From NCBI GenBank assembly GCA_965222215.1, contig OZ244931.1:310001-374000 (forward strand): 64,000 nt of DNA, written 5' to 3'. This document shows, in pieces, positions 8,492 to 18,371 of the stretch; the first letter of the stretch is position 1; each line of letters begins with the position of its first letter. The notes under the pieces are model-generated. The model worked only from the letters and a program-made list of their open reading frames with translations, was not told where the DNA came from and searched no databases. Origin of the DNA: JABJAG01 sp965222215. Lineage in GTDB: Bacteria; Pseudomonadota; Alphaproteobacteria; UBA6615. A program made the position numbers and the translations under genes.

Positions 8492-8698
8492 ATGCCCAAG
8501 ATGAAGACGAAGTCTTCGGCGAAGAAGCGTTTCAGCTTCTCGGCGAACGGCAAGATCCGAATGAAACCTTCCGGCATGCGCCACGGCATGCGCAAGCGCT
8601 CTCAGTCCATGAAGCGCAAGGCGCGCAAGATCGGCAACATCGCGAAAGCGGATGAGCAGATCATCAAGCCGATGATGCCCTACCAGCGAAAGAGCTAG
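8492..8698 (+). CDS. rpmI: 50S ribosomal protein L35
   Basis: 68 residues, very basic. MPKMKTKSSAKKRF at the N-terminus and the MRHGMRKRSQSMKRKAR core are diagnostic of bL35. It is a structural component of the large ribosomal subunit. It is first in an apparent rpmI-rplT-pheS-pheT operon; rplT begins 4 bp after its stop. A GCGAGGA Shine-Dalgarno sequence precedes the ATG. The 230-bp gap upstream must hold the operon promoter and that of the divergent SDR gene; no clear -35/-10 pair could be assigned. Confidence 0.98.
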   Translation: MPKMKTKSSAKKRFSFSANGKIRMKPSGMRHGMRKRSQSMKRKARKIGNIAKADEQIIKPMMPYQRKS

Positions 8699-8702
8699 GC
8701 CC

Positions 8703-9068
8703 ATGTCACGCGCAAAAAGCACCGTTCAGCGCCACGCACGGCGCAAGAAAGTCCTGAAGGCTGCCAAGGGCTACCGGGGCCGGAATTCCAAGGTCTATCG
8801 CGTCGCGAAAGAGCGGGTCGAGAAGGGCCTGCAGTACGCCTACCGCGATCGCCGGGTGAAGAAGCGGAACTTCCGTTCGCTCTGGATTCAGCGCATCAAC
8901 GCGGGTGCACGCCAGCACGGCATGACCTATTCGCAGTTCATGGCGGGCCTCAAGCAGGCCGGGATCGAACTGGATCGCAAGGTCCTCGCCGACCTCGCCG
9001 TGCGGGAGCCCGACGCGTTCAAGGACATCGTCGAGCAGGCACAGAGCGCGCTGGGCGCATCGTCCTGA
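8703..9068 (+). CDS. rplT: 50S ribosomal protein L20
   Basis: 121 residues. SRAKSTVQRHARRKKVLKAAKGYRG is the long basic N-terminal extension of bL20, and the globular domain (RRVKKRNFRSLWIQRINA) follows. It is needed early in 50S assembly, and in several bacteria it autoregulates rpmI-rplT translation; no leader pseudoknot was identified here. It is 4 bp downstream of rpmI and 38 bp upstream of pheS. Confidence 0.98.
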   Translation: MSRAKSTVQRHARRKKVLKAAKGYRGRNSKVYRVAKERVEKGLQYAYRDRRVKKRNFRSLWIQRINAGARQHGMTYSQFMAGLKQAGIELDRKVLADLAVREPDAFKDIVEQAQSALGASS

Positions 9069-9106
9069 CGTCGCCGGTCCGCCGAGGCGGAGCCAACGGG
9101 TGAACC

Positions 9107-10195
9107 ATGACCGCGCCTGATCCCTCCGAGTTGCAGGAGTCCCTGCTCGCTGACGTGTCGGCGGCGGACAGCCTCGACGCGCTTGAGGCCGTGCGCGTGG
9201 CTGCACTCGGCAAGAAGGGTGCGATCACGGCGCAGATGAAGGGCCTCGGCCAGCTCGACGGGGACACCCGCAAGGAAGCCGGCCAGGCGCTGAACCGGGT
9301 CAAGGACGCGGTCGCCAACGCCATCGCCGCGCGCCAGGCGGAACTCGATGCCGTCGCGCTCGAAGCGCGGCTGGCGGAGGAGACGGTCGACGTCACCCTG
9401 CCGCCGCGCCCGCGCCCCGCGGGCCACCTGCATCCGGTCAGCCAGGTCACGGAGGAGTGCATCGCCATCTTCGGCGAGATGGGCTTCACCGTCGCCGAGG
9501 GCCCGGACATCGAGGACGATTTCCACAACTTCACAGCGCTCAACATCCCGCCGGAGCATCCCGCCCGGCAGATGCACGACACCTTCTATCTGGCCGCGGA
9601 GGAGGGCCGGCCGGCGCCGGTGCTGCGCACCCACACCTCGCCGGTTCAGATCCGTACGATGGAGACCTCCAAACCGCCGATCCGCATCATCGCGCCGGGG
9701 CGCACCTACCGGTCGGACTCCGACGCGACCCACACGCCGATGTTCCACCAGATCGAGGCGCTGGTCGTCGACGAGACGACCCATATGGGCCACCTCAAGG
9801 GCTGCATCATCGATTTCTGCCGCGCCTTCTTCGACATACCAGATCTGCCGGTCCGCTTCCGGCCGAGCCATTTCCCGTTCACCGAACCCTCGATGGAGGT
9901 CGATATCGGCTGCTCGCGCGAGGGCGGCGAGTTGCGCATCGGCAACTTCGGCGAGGGCGCGGACAACTGGCTGGAGATCATGGGCTCCGGCATGGTCCAT
10001 CCGAAGGTCCTGGAATATGGCGGCATCGATCCGTCGAAATACCAGGGCTTCGCCTTCGGCATGGGGATCGACCGGATTGCGATGCTGAAATACGGCATCC
10101 CTGACCTGCGCACCTTCTTCGACGCCGACATCCGCTGGCTGCAGCACTACGGCTTCGTGCCGCTGGCGGTGCCGTCGATGGTTCGCGGGCTGTAG
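9107..10195 (+). CDS. pheS: Phenylalanine--tRNA ligase alpha subunit
   Basis: 362 residues, the normal length. There is an N-terminal coiled coil (about 1-100), then the class II core: HPARQMHDTFYL, motif 2 around RTYRSDSDATHTPMFHQ, the Phe pocket FRPSHFPFTEPSMEVDI, and motif 3 (GFAFGMGIDRIAMLKYGI). It forms the alpha2-beta2 enzyme with PheT and carries the aminoacylation site. A family A repeat lies in the 149-bp gap before pheT, so the subunits are not tightly coupled translationally. Confidence 0.98.
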   Translation: MTAPDPSELQESLLADVSAADSLDALEAVRVAALGKKGAITAQMKGLGQLDGDTRKEAGQALNRVKDAVANAIAARQAELDAVALEARLAEETVDVTLPPRPRPAGHLHPVSQVTEECIAIFGEMGFTVAEGPDIEDDFHNFTALNIPPEHPARQMHDTFYLAAEEGRPAPVLRTHTSPVQIRTMETSKPPIRIIAPGRTYRSDSDATHTPMFHQIEALVVDETTHMGHLKGCIIDFCRAFFDIPDLPVRFRPSHFPFTEPSMEVDIGCSREGGELRIGNFGEGADNWLEIMGSGMVHPKVLEYGGIDPSKYQGFAFGMGIDRIAMLKYGIPDLRTFFDADIRWLQHYGFVPLAVPSMVRGL

Positions 10196-10228
10196 GGAAC
10201 TGTGATGGTCGGTCGCCTTTCCCAAGAT

Positions 10229-10321
10229 CGTCACCCCTGCGAAGGCAGGGGTCCATTGACTCAGGCGGTTGCCCGGTCGGGCATCGGCGATAATGGGTTC
10301 CTGCCTGCGCAGGAACGACGA
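10229..10321. repeat. Intergenic hairpin repeat, family A, copy 3
   Basis: CGTCACCCCTGCGAAGGCAGGGG at the start and TTCCTGCCTGCGCAGGAACGACG at the end are terminal hairpins around the conserved GCGGTTGCCCGGTCGGGCAT. It sits inside the pheS-pheT operon and would be transcribed. Confidence 0.85.
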
Positions 10322-10344
10322 GCGAGCGGATCGGAGGCTCTCCG

Positions 10345-12753
10345 ATGAAATTCACCCTCGGCTGGCTCAAGGATCATCTGGAGACGGAGGCGTCTCTCGA
10401 CGAGATCGTCGAGACGCTCATTCAAATCGGCCTGGAGGTCGACACGGTCGACGACCCGGCGGCCAAGCTGTCGGCATTCCGCGTGGCCCATGTCGTCTCC
10501 GCCGAACAGCACCCCGACGCCGACCGCCTGCAGGTCTGCATGGTCGACACCGGCGAGGAGACCGTCCAGGTCGTTTGCGGCGCGCCGAACGCGCGCGCGG
10601 GCATGAAGGGTGTGTTCGCGGCGTCGGGCACCTATGTGCCGGGCATCGACCTCGAACTGAAGAAGACGAAAATCCGCGGCGTCGAATCCAACGGCATGCT
10701 GGTCTCCGAGCGGGAGATGGGCCTGTCCGACGAGCATGACGGCATCATCGACCTGCCCGAGGATTCGCCCGTCGGCACGCCGTTCGCCCGGGTGCTCGGC
10801 ATCGACGACCCGGTCATCGACATCGAACTCACGCCTAACCGGCCCGACTGCACGGGCGTGCGCGGCATCGCGCGCGATCTCGCCGCGGCGGGTCTGGGTA
10901 CACTCAAGCCGTTCGAGGCCGCCGCGCCCGTCAACGGCAGCTACGACAGCCCGGTTACGTGGGCCATCGCGGATGACGGCAACGCCTGCCGGTACGTGGT
11001 CGGGCGCCATTTCCGCGGCGTCACCAACGGCCCGTCGCCGGACTGGGTTCAGGACCGCCTGCGCGCGGTCGGCCTGCGGCCGATCTCGGCGCTGGTCGAC
11101 GTCACCAACTATGTCTCGCTGGATCTCGGCCGGCCGCTGCACGTGTTCGACGCGGGCAAGCTGAAGAACGACACGCTGACCATGCGCCATGCGCGTGACG
11201 GTGAGGACTTCAGGGCGCTGGTCGGCGACGACTACACGCTCGACGGCGAGATGACCGTCATCGGTGACGGCGACGTGGCCGAAGGCCTCGCCGGCGTCAT
11301 GGGCGGGCTCGATTCGAGCTGCACCGAAGAGACCACCGAGGTGTTCCTCGAGGTCGCGCTGTTCGACCCGGTCTCCGTCGCCGCGACGGGCCGCAAGCTG
11401 CAGATCGATTCCGACGCGCGCTACCGGTTCGAGCGCGGGGTCGATCCCGAATCCGCCGAATGGGGCGCGGAGGTCGCGGCCCGCATGATCCTCGATTTCT
11501 GCGGCGGCGAGACCAGCAAGCCGGTGTCCGCCGGCGCGATGCCCGCGTGGCGGCGAGCGGTCGAGTTGCGGAGCGAACGGGTCGAGACCCTGGGCGGGGT
11601 CGATGTGCCCCACGCGCGCCAGGCCGAAATTCTCGAAGCCCTCGGCTTCGAGGTCACGCCGAGCGACGCGGGCGTATCCGCGTCCGTGCCGCCGTGGCGC
11701 CCGGACATCGGCGGCGAAGCTGACCTCGTCGAGGAAATCACTCGCATTCACGGCTTCGACCGCATTGCGCCGGTCTCGCTCGACCGAGACACCGCCCTGC
11801 CGTCCGTCGCGATCACGCCGGGACAGCGCCGCACGAGCGCCGTCCGCCGCACGCTGGCCGCGCAGGGCCTTAGCGAGGCGGTCACCTGGTCCTTCATGGC
11901 CAGCACCCACGCCGAACTGTTCGGCGTGCAGCCGGAAAGCCTGCGCCTCGCCAACCCGATCTCGTCCGAGCTCGACGCCATGCGGCCGTCGATCCTCGCC
12001 AACCTGCTGCAGGCCGCCGGCCGCAACGCCGACCGCGGTTTCGCGGATACTGGCCTGTTCGAACTCGGCCCGGCCTATGTCGACGCCACGCCCGACGGTC
12101 AGCTCCTGGTCGCGGCGGGCGTGCGCCACGGCAACGCCCATCCGGCCCACTGGTCCGGCAGTGCCCGCGCCGCCGACGCGCTCGACGCCAAGGCCGACGC
12201 CATGGCCGCGCTGGAAGCCGCTGGCGCACCGGTCGGCAACCTTCAGGTGAGCCGTGACGCGCCGGACTATTTCCACCCGGGCCGCTCAGCGGGGCTACGC
12301 CTCGGCAAGAACGTGCTCGCCTGGTTCGGGGAAATCCACCCGGCGGTGCTGCGCGGCCTCGACGTGCGCGGCCCGGCGGTGGGTTTCGAGGTGTTTCTCG
12401 ACACGGTCCCGCCGGCCAAGAAATCGAAGAAGGGCGGCGGCGCGGCCCGCCCGCCGCTGCACCTGTCGGCCTTCCAGCCGGTCACCCGCGACTTCGCCTT
12501 CCTGGTCGACGCGGACGTGCAGGCCGGCGACCTGCTCCGCGCCGCGCGCGGCGCCGACCGTGACCTCATCTCGGACGTGTCCCTGTTCGACGTCTACGAG
12601 GGCAGGAACATGGAGCCGGGCAAGAAGTCGCTGGCGATCCAGGCGACCCTTCAGCCGGTCGAGGCCACGCTCACCGACGCCGAAATCGACGAGATTTCAG
12701 CCAAGATCGTCGCGGCGGTCGAGAAGTCGACGGGCGGGACGCTGCGGGGTTAA
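10345..12753 (+). CDS. pheT: Phenylalanine--tRNA ligase beta subunit
   Basis: 802 residues. Visible domains are an N-terminal EMAP-like tRNA-binding domain (about 39-150, VCGAPNARAGMKGVFA), B3/B4 editing (about 210-390, RDFRALVGDDYTLDGEMTV), B5 (about 400-480), the catalytic-like core and a C-terminal FDX-ACB domain (QPVTRDFAFLVDADVQAGDL). It partners PheS, binds the tRNA anticodon and hydrolyses Tyr-tRNA-Phe. A family A repeat separates it from pheS, and its stop codon is followed by the AT-rich DnaA-box region before lepA. Confidence 0.98.
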   Translation: MKFTLGWLKDHLETEASLDEIVETLIQIGLEVDTVDDPAAKLSAFRVAHVVSAEQHPDADRLQVCMVDTGEETVQVVCGAPNARAGMKGVFAASGTYVPGIDLELKKTKIRGVESNGMLVSEREMGLSDEHDGIIDLPEDSPVGTPFARVLGIDDPVIDIELTPNRPDCTGVRGIARDLAAAGLGTLKPFEAAAPVNGSYDSPVTWAIADDGNACRYVVGRHFRGVTNGPSPDWVQDRLRAVGLRPISALVDVTNYVSLDLGRPLHVFDAGKLKNDTLTMRHARDGEDFRALVGDDYTLDGEMTVIGDGDVAEGLAGVMGGLDSSCTEETTEVFLEVALFDPVSVAATGRKLQIDSDARYRFERGVDPESAEWGAEVAARMILDFCGGETSKPVSAGAMPAWRRAVELRSERVETLGGVDVPHARQAEILEALGFEVTPSDAGVSASVPPWRPDIGGEADLVEEITRIHGFDRIAPVSLDRDTALPSVAITPGQRRTSAVRRTLAAQGLSEAVTWSFMASTHAELFGVQPESLRLANPISSELDAMRPSILANLLQAAGRNADRGFADTGLFELGPAYVDATPDGQLLVAAGVRHGNAHPAHWSGSARAADALDAKADAMAALEAAGAPVGNLQVSRDAPDYFHPGRSAGLRLGKNVLAWFGEIHPAVLRGLDVRGPAVGFEVFLDTVPPAKKSKKGGGAARPPLHLSAFQPVTRDFAFLVDADVQAGDLLRAARGADRDLISDVSLFDVYEGRNMEPGKKSLAIQATLQPVEATLTDAEIDEISAKIVAAVEKSTGGTLRG

Positions 12754-12775
12754 CCGGAAACTGTCCACGGACCGC

Positions 12776-12991
12776 TGTGGATAAGATGACGGTTTGGCGA
12801 CATTGATGACAGAGCTTTGTGACAAACTGTGGATAGCGGCTCGAAAATACATAACCATATGATATTTAAATAGAAAAAGTATGATCCTGACTGTCGTATA
12901 TTGTGGGTAATCTTATGAAAACGATTCGTTGTTTCCCGAATATGACAGTTATCCCCATGTGTCACATTGTGTATGACAGCGAATATGACAG
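12776..12991. promoter_or_regulatory. AT-rich region with a cluster of DnaA-box-like sites before lepA
   Basis: The gap 12754-13019 is strikingly AT-rich; 12841-12900 is about 27 percent GC by direct count. It holds 9-mers related to TTATCCACA: a perfect match at 12776-12784 (reverse), and single-mismatch matches at 12828-12836 (reverse), 12902-12910 (reverse) and 12949-12957 (forward). A match to the looser TTWTNCACA with one mismatch lies at 12818-12826. Two identical 12-mers CGAATATGACAG (12937-12948 and 12980-12991) lie beside them. This looks like a DnaA-binding regulatory region or an origin-like element. The lepA promoter must also lie here. Function is inferred. Confidence 0.5.
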
Positions 12992-13019
12992 CCCCTGTTC
13001 CTGAATTGTTCCCCGCTCG

Positions 13020-14822
<1,803 letters not shown>

Positions 14823-14877
14823 GCCAAACGTTTTCAACCCCCACGGACCTGATCCGATTGTCGACGATCGACCTCAT

Positions 14878-14931
14878 GCTGAGCTTGTCGAAGTATGGGG
14901 TCGTCACCCTCGCCCTTCGTCAAGCTCAGGG
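14878..14931. repeat. Inverted repeat of the CTGAGCTTGTCGAAG type
   Basis: TGAGCTTGTCGAAG near 14879 pairs with CTTCGTCAAGCTCA ending near 14929, with one mismatch, and forms a long hairpin downstream of lepA. This motif is widely dispersed in proteobacterial intergenic DNA. It could act as a weak terminator but lacks a T-run. Confidence 0.7.
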
Positions 14932-14951
14932 TGAGGGTTCATCCTGACAGA

Positions 14952-14977
14952 GATGCCCGGGTCAAGCCCGGTCATGA
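14952..14977. repeat. Short palindromic repeat
   Basis: ATGCCCGGG and CCCGGTCAT flank TCAAG, giving an imperfect hairpin typical of dispersed ATGCCCGGGTCAAGCCCGG elements. It is in series with the inverted repeat upstream and a family B repeat downstream. Confidence 0.6.
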
Positions 14978-14995
14978 CGGACGTATGAATTGCCT

Positions 14996-15085
14996 CGTCA
15001 TTGCGAGGAGCATCGCGACGAAGCAATCCAGCCTTGCGCTCACGGCGCTCTGGATTGCCGCGGCCCCTTGGGCCTCGCCATGACA
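14996..15085. repeat. Intergenic hairpin repeat, family B, copy 1
   Basis: It begins CGTCATTGCGAGGAGCATCG, contains AAGCAATCCAG and its mirror CTGGATTGCCG, and ends with the mirror of the opening (CTCGCCATGACAG). The whole element can fold into one long imperfect stem. It lies between the convergent lepA and 132-residue membrane-protein genes. Confidence 0.85.
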
Positions 15086-15099
15086 GCGGCGTTCCCGGT

Positions 15100-15498
15100 T
15101 TACCGGAACATCCCTGTCTTCGGTGCGCGCCGGCGGAACAGCCAGGTCAGCACGAGCCCCGGAACGCCGAACACGAGCAGCGCCGGCCAGGTCAGGATCG
15201 TCGAGATCACCGGGTGCCAGAGCCACGGCCCGATAAAGGGAATGTGCCGGGCAATTGCGGGTTCGGCGAGTTGCAAACTGTCCTGATGCAGGCGGAACCA
15301 GAGTTCGCCGGCCGCGATCAGCGTCAGCGAGCCCGCGTCGATGCTCGCCATCACGTCGCGCACAAGCACGGCGACGGCGACAATCAGAAATATCCAGCCG
15401 ATGATACGACCGACAATCATGGCCTTTGGGGCCTCGCGTTTCCGTTTTTCTTTTTTGTTGGCGTCGTCATACTTAACCGCACTGTTCGCGTCGGACAC
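15100..15498 (-). CDS. Small integral membrane protein of unknown function
   Basis: 132 residues from a GTG at 15498 with a good AGGAG eight bases upstream. The charged N-terminus (DDANKKEKRKREAPK) is followed by a hydrophobic helix (MIVGRIIGWIFLIVAVAVLV, about 27-46). An amphipathic middle leads to a second membrane helix (STILTWPALLVFGVPGLVLTWL, about 99-120) and a basic tail (FRRRAPKTG). No family was recognised. It is convergent with lepA, separated by repeats, and its 5' end faces the tRNA-Ser gene. Probably real, given its start context and composition. Confidence 0.7.
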   Translation of the reverse strand: MSDANSAVKYDDANKKEKRKREAPKAMIVGRIIGWIFLIVAVAVLVRDVMASIDAGSLTLIAAGELWFRLHQDSLQLAEPAIARHIPFIGPWLWHPVISTILTWPALLVFGVPGLVLTWLFRRRAPKTGMFR

Positions 15499-15580
15499 AA
15501 CCCTTACTCCTGTTGGAATTCGTAAAAGCGCTACTGGTTGCCAGCGGGGCGCGGGTTCGGCTATTCACTGCCGGCGTGCC

Positions 15581-15670
<90 letters not shown>

Positions 15671-15868
15671 TTCGCCTTCGCTGCTCCGCAGCTTCGGCGG
15701 AATGCGCGATTTCGCGAAATGCCACTTCTGAAGTTTGCTCTTGAACCGGTTCCATCACCCTGCGAACACCTCGCATTCGCGGGCTATTCCCGGATTGGCA
15801 TCAAGTCGTCGTGAACACTGCACCATTGTGCTGAGCCTTATCGGCTGGACCAGCAAGGACACAAGGCC

Positions 15869-16747
15869 ATGATCGTCATCACCACGCCCACGGGCGATAT
15901 CGGCGCGCGTGTCTTGGCCCACGTGCTGGACGCCGGAACAGACGTTCGGGTGATCGCGCGTGACCCCTCAAAGCTTCCGGACGATCTCGCCGGGCACGTC
16001 GAAGTGATCGAGGGCTCCCATGCCGATCCTGATGTGATCGGGCGCGCCCTGTCCGGGGCCGAGTCCGTTTTCTGGCTGCCACCGGGCGGCCCCGCCAGCC
16101 CGAGCGCCGAAGCGGCCTATGTCGATTTTTCCCGGCCTTTCTGCGGCGCGCTGCCGTCCTCCAGCGTGACCCATGTCGTCGGGGTCTCGGCATTGGGCCG
16201 CGGATGGCCGAAGCCCGCCGGTCACGTCACGGCAAGCCTGCGAATGGACGACATGATCGGCGACACCGGGGTGAACTACCGCGCGCTCGCCTGCGGCTCG
16301 CTGATGGGCAACATCGCGCGCCAGGCGGGGCCGATCGGCGGCGAAGGCGTTTTCTTCGAGCCGTCCCCCGGCGATCTGAAACTGCCTCATGTGGCGGGCG
16401 CCGACGTGGCCGCCGAGGCGGCGCGTCTCCTTCTCGCGCCGGACTGGCGGGGCGTGGCGGAGGTGCCGCTGTTCGGGCCGGAGGATCTGACCTTCGAGGA
16501 AATGGCGGCGATCATGTCGGCCGTTCTTGGCCGCCCGGTCCGGTTTCAGGAGATTCCGATGGAGGGGTTCGCGGATGCGATTCGCTCGAAGGGCGCGAGC
16601 GAGGGCATGGTTCATGCCTACGTTGAAATGCTCACCGCGAAAAATGAGGGCATGGACACGCGGGCCCGGCCGGGTGAACCCGGCGCGACGCCGACGACCT
16701 TCCGCCAGTGGTGCGAAGATGAACTGCGTCCGTTGATTACCGGCTGA
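15869..16747 (+). CDS. NmrA-like NAD(P)-binding protein
   Basis: 292 residues. The N-terminal Rossmann strand-loop MIVITTPTGDIGARV, then VRVIARDPSKLP and VEVIEGSHAD, are the pattern of the atypical SDR/NmrA-HSCARG group, which binds NAD(P) as a redox sensor or acts as an NAD(P)H:quinone reductase or isomerase. The substrate part includes MAAIMSAVLGRPVRF, typical of the family's C-terminal helix-strand. No catalytic YxxxK is evident. It lies between tRNA-Ser and glutamate decarboxylase on the same strand, with 79 bp to the latter. Exact role unknown. Confidence 0.85.
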   Translation: MIVITTPTGDIGARVLAHVLDAGTDVRVIARDPSKLPDDLAGHVEVIEGSHADPDVIGRALSGAESVFWLPPGGPASPSAEAAYVDFSRPFCGALPSSSVTHVVGVSALGRGWPKPAGHVTASLRMDDMIGDTGVNYRALACGSLMGNIARQAGPIGGEGVFFEPSPGDLKLPHVAGADVAAEAARLLLAPDWRGVAEVPLFGPEDLTFEEMAAIMSAVLGRPVRFQEIPMEGFADAIRSKGASEGMVHAYVEMLTAKNEGMDTRARPGEPGATPTTFRQWCEDELRPLITG

Positions 16748-16826
16748 TTGTCTCAGCGTCATCGTGATCGCTACCGGTGTTTGATAGGCTGCAGGCCTCT
16801 CAATGCCGCGCGAAGGAATTACCACG

Positions 16827-18224
16827 ATGGCCCTGCACGACAAGAACACGATCCGTCATCAGATCGATGACGAGCTCTATGCGTCCTCCGACCTGGCGGT
16901 CAGCGTGCCGAAGTACCGGTTTCCTGCGGACGAGCAGAACCCGCGTCACGCCTACGCGCTGGTGCATGACGAGCTGATGCTCGACGGCAACGCCCGCCAG
17001 AACCTGGCCACCTTCTGCCAGACCTGGGAGGAGCCGGAAATCCATCAGCTGATGGACGAGTGCATCGACAAGAACATCGTCGACAAGGACGAGTACCCGC
17101 AGACCGCCGAGATCGAGGCGCGCTGCGTGCACATGCTCGGTGACCTTTGGAATTCGCCCCATGCGGAAAACGCCATCGGCTGCTCGACCACCGGGTCGAG
17201 CGAGGCGGCGATGCTCGGCGGGATGGCCATGAAACGCCGCTGGGAGGCGCGGCAGAAGGCGGCGGGCAAACCGATCGACAAGCCGAACCTCATCACCGGC
17301 CCGGTCCAGATCTGCTGGCACAAGTTCACTCGCTACTGGGATATCGAGCACCGCGAGATTCCGATGGAGGAGGGGCACTACCAGATGACCCCGGAAGATG
17401 TGATCGCGCGCTGCGACGAGAACACCATCGGCGTCGTGCCGACCCTCGGGGTCACGTTCACGGGCACCTACGAGCCCGTGAAAGACGTCTCCGATGCGCT
17501 CGATGCGTACCAGGCCGATACCGGCATCGACATCCCCATCCACGTCGACGGGGCCAGCGGCGGGTTTCTCGCGCCGTTCTGCGCGCCGGATCTGGAATGG
17601 GATTTTCGCCTGCCGCGGGTGCGCTCGATCAACGCGTCGGGCCATAAGTTCGGGCTCGCACCGCTGGGTGTTGGCTGGGTCCTCTGGCGGGAGGAGGCCG
17701 ACCTGCCGGAGGAAATGATTTTCTGGGTGAACTATCTCGGCGGCAATATGCGCGACATCGCGCTAAACTTCTCGCGGCCGGGCGGGCAGGTCGTGGCCCA
17801 GTACTACAATTTCCTCCGGCTCGGCCGGGAGGGCTACGCGAAGATCCACAACGCCTGCTATGCGACGGCGCAGTTCCTTGCGGAAGAAGTGGCCAGGCTC
17901 GGGCCGTTCGAGGTGATCTACAACGGCGATGCCGCGGGTGGCATTCCTGCGCTGTGCTGGAAGATGAAAAACGGCGTCGATCCCGGGTTCAGCCTGTTCG
18001 ACTACGCCGACCGGCTGGCGAGCCGGGGCTGGCAGGTGCCGGCGTATACGCTCCCGGCGAATTGCCAGGACCAGGCCATTCAGCGGATTCTCGTGCGCCA
18101 CGGCGTCAGCCGGGACCTCGGATCGCTCCTGCTCGAAGACATGAAACGGGCAATGGAATATTTCGATCAGCATCCCGTCCATACCCAAATGGGGGCGGAT
18201 GAGGCTTCGGGCTTCCACCATTGA
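16827..18224 (+). CDS. gadB: Glutamate decarboxylase (PLP-dependent)
   Basis: 465 residues from the ATG at 16827, which has GAAGGA upstream; an earlier in-frame ATG at 16803 lacks a site and adds eight residues. The group II PLP decarboxylase core is clear: GCSTTGSSEAAMLGGMAMK, HVDGASGGFLAPF, and the PLP lysine in NASGHKFGLAPLG (Lys274). Length and sequence match GadA/GadB. The C-terminus (ASGFHH) keeps histidines where the E. coli enzyme has the His of its pH-dependent autoinhibitory tail. It converts glutamate to GABA, consuming a proton. No gadC antiporter is in the window, so an acid-resistance role is only possible. Confidence 0.95.
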   Translation: MALHDKNTIRHQIDDELYASSDLAVSVPKYRFPADEQNPRHAYALVHDELMLDGNARQNLATFCQTWEEPEIHQLMDECIDKNIVDKDEYPQTAEIEARCVHMLGDLWNSPHAENAIGCSTTGSSEAAMLGGMAMKRRWEARQKAAGKPIDKPNLITGPVQICWHKFTRYWDIEHREIPMEEGHYQMTPEDVIARCDENTIGVVPTLGVTFTGTYEPVKDVSDALDAYQADTGIDIPIHVDGASGGFLAPFCAPDLEWDFRLPRVRSINASGHKFGLAPLGVGWVLWREEADLPEEMIFWVNYLGGNMRDIALNFSRPGGQVVAQYYNFLRLGREGYAKIHNACYATAQFLAEEVARLGPFEVIYNGDAAGGIPALCWKMKNGVDPGFSLFDYADRLASRGWQVPAYTLPANCQDQAIQRILVRHGVSRDLGSLLLEDMKRAMEYFDQHPVHTQMGADEASGFHH

Positions 18225-18371
18225 CCGGTCGGCGGAATGCCGCCGGCCCGATAGAAAGCATTTTGTCCATCGCTGCTTTGGGCGATGGCGTGTGAGTGAT
18301 AGTCAAAGTTCCCGGGGCCAGGATTATCGAGGGCCGCGAGATACCGGCAGGTGTCTTGCGGGAGCTGATCC

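Noticed and set aside
12754..13019. Firm call of the chromosomal replication origin
   Set aside because: Boxes and AT-richness are suggestive, but gene orientation to the left is unfavourable, no origin-flanking genes such as hemE or dnaA are here, and skew could not be computed. Kept as a finding, not a feature call of origin.
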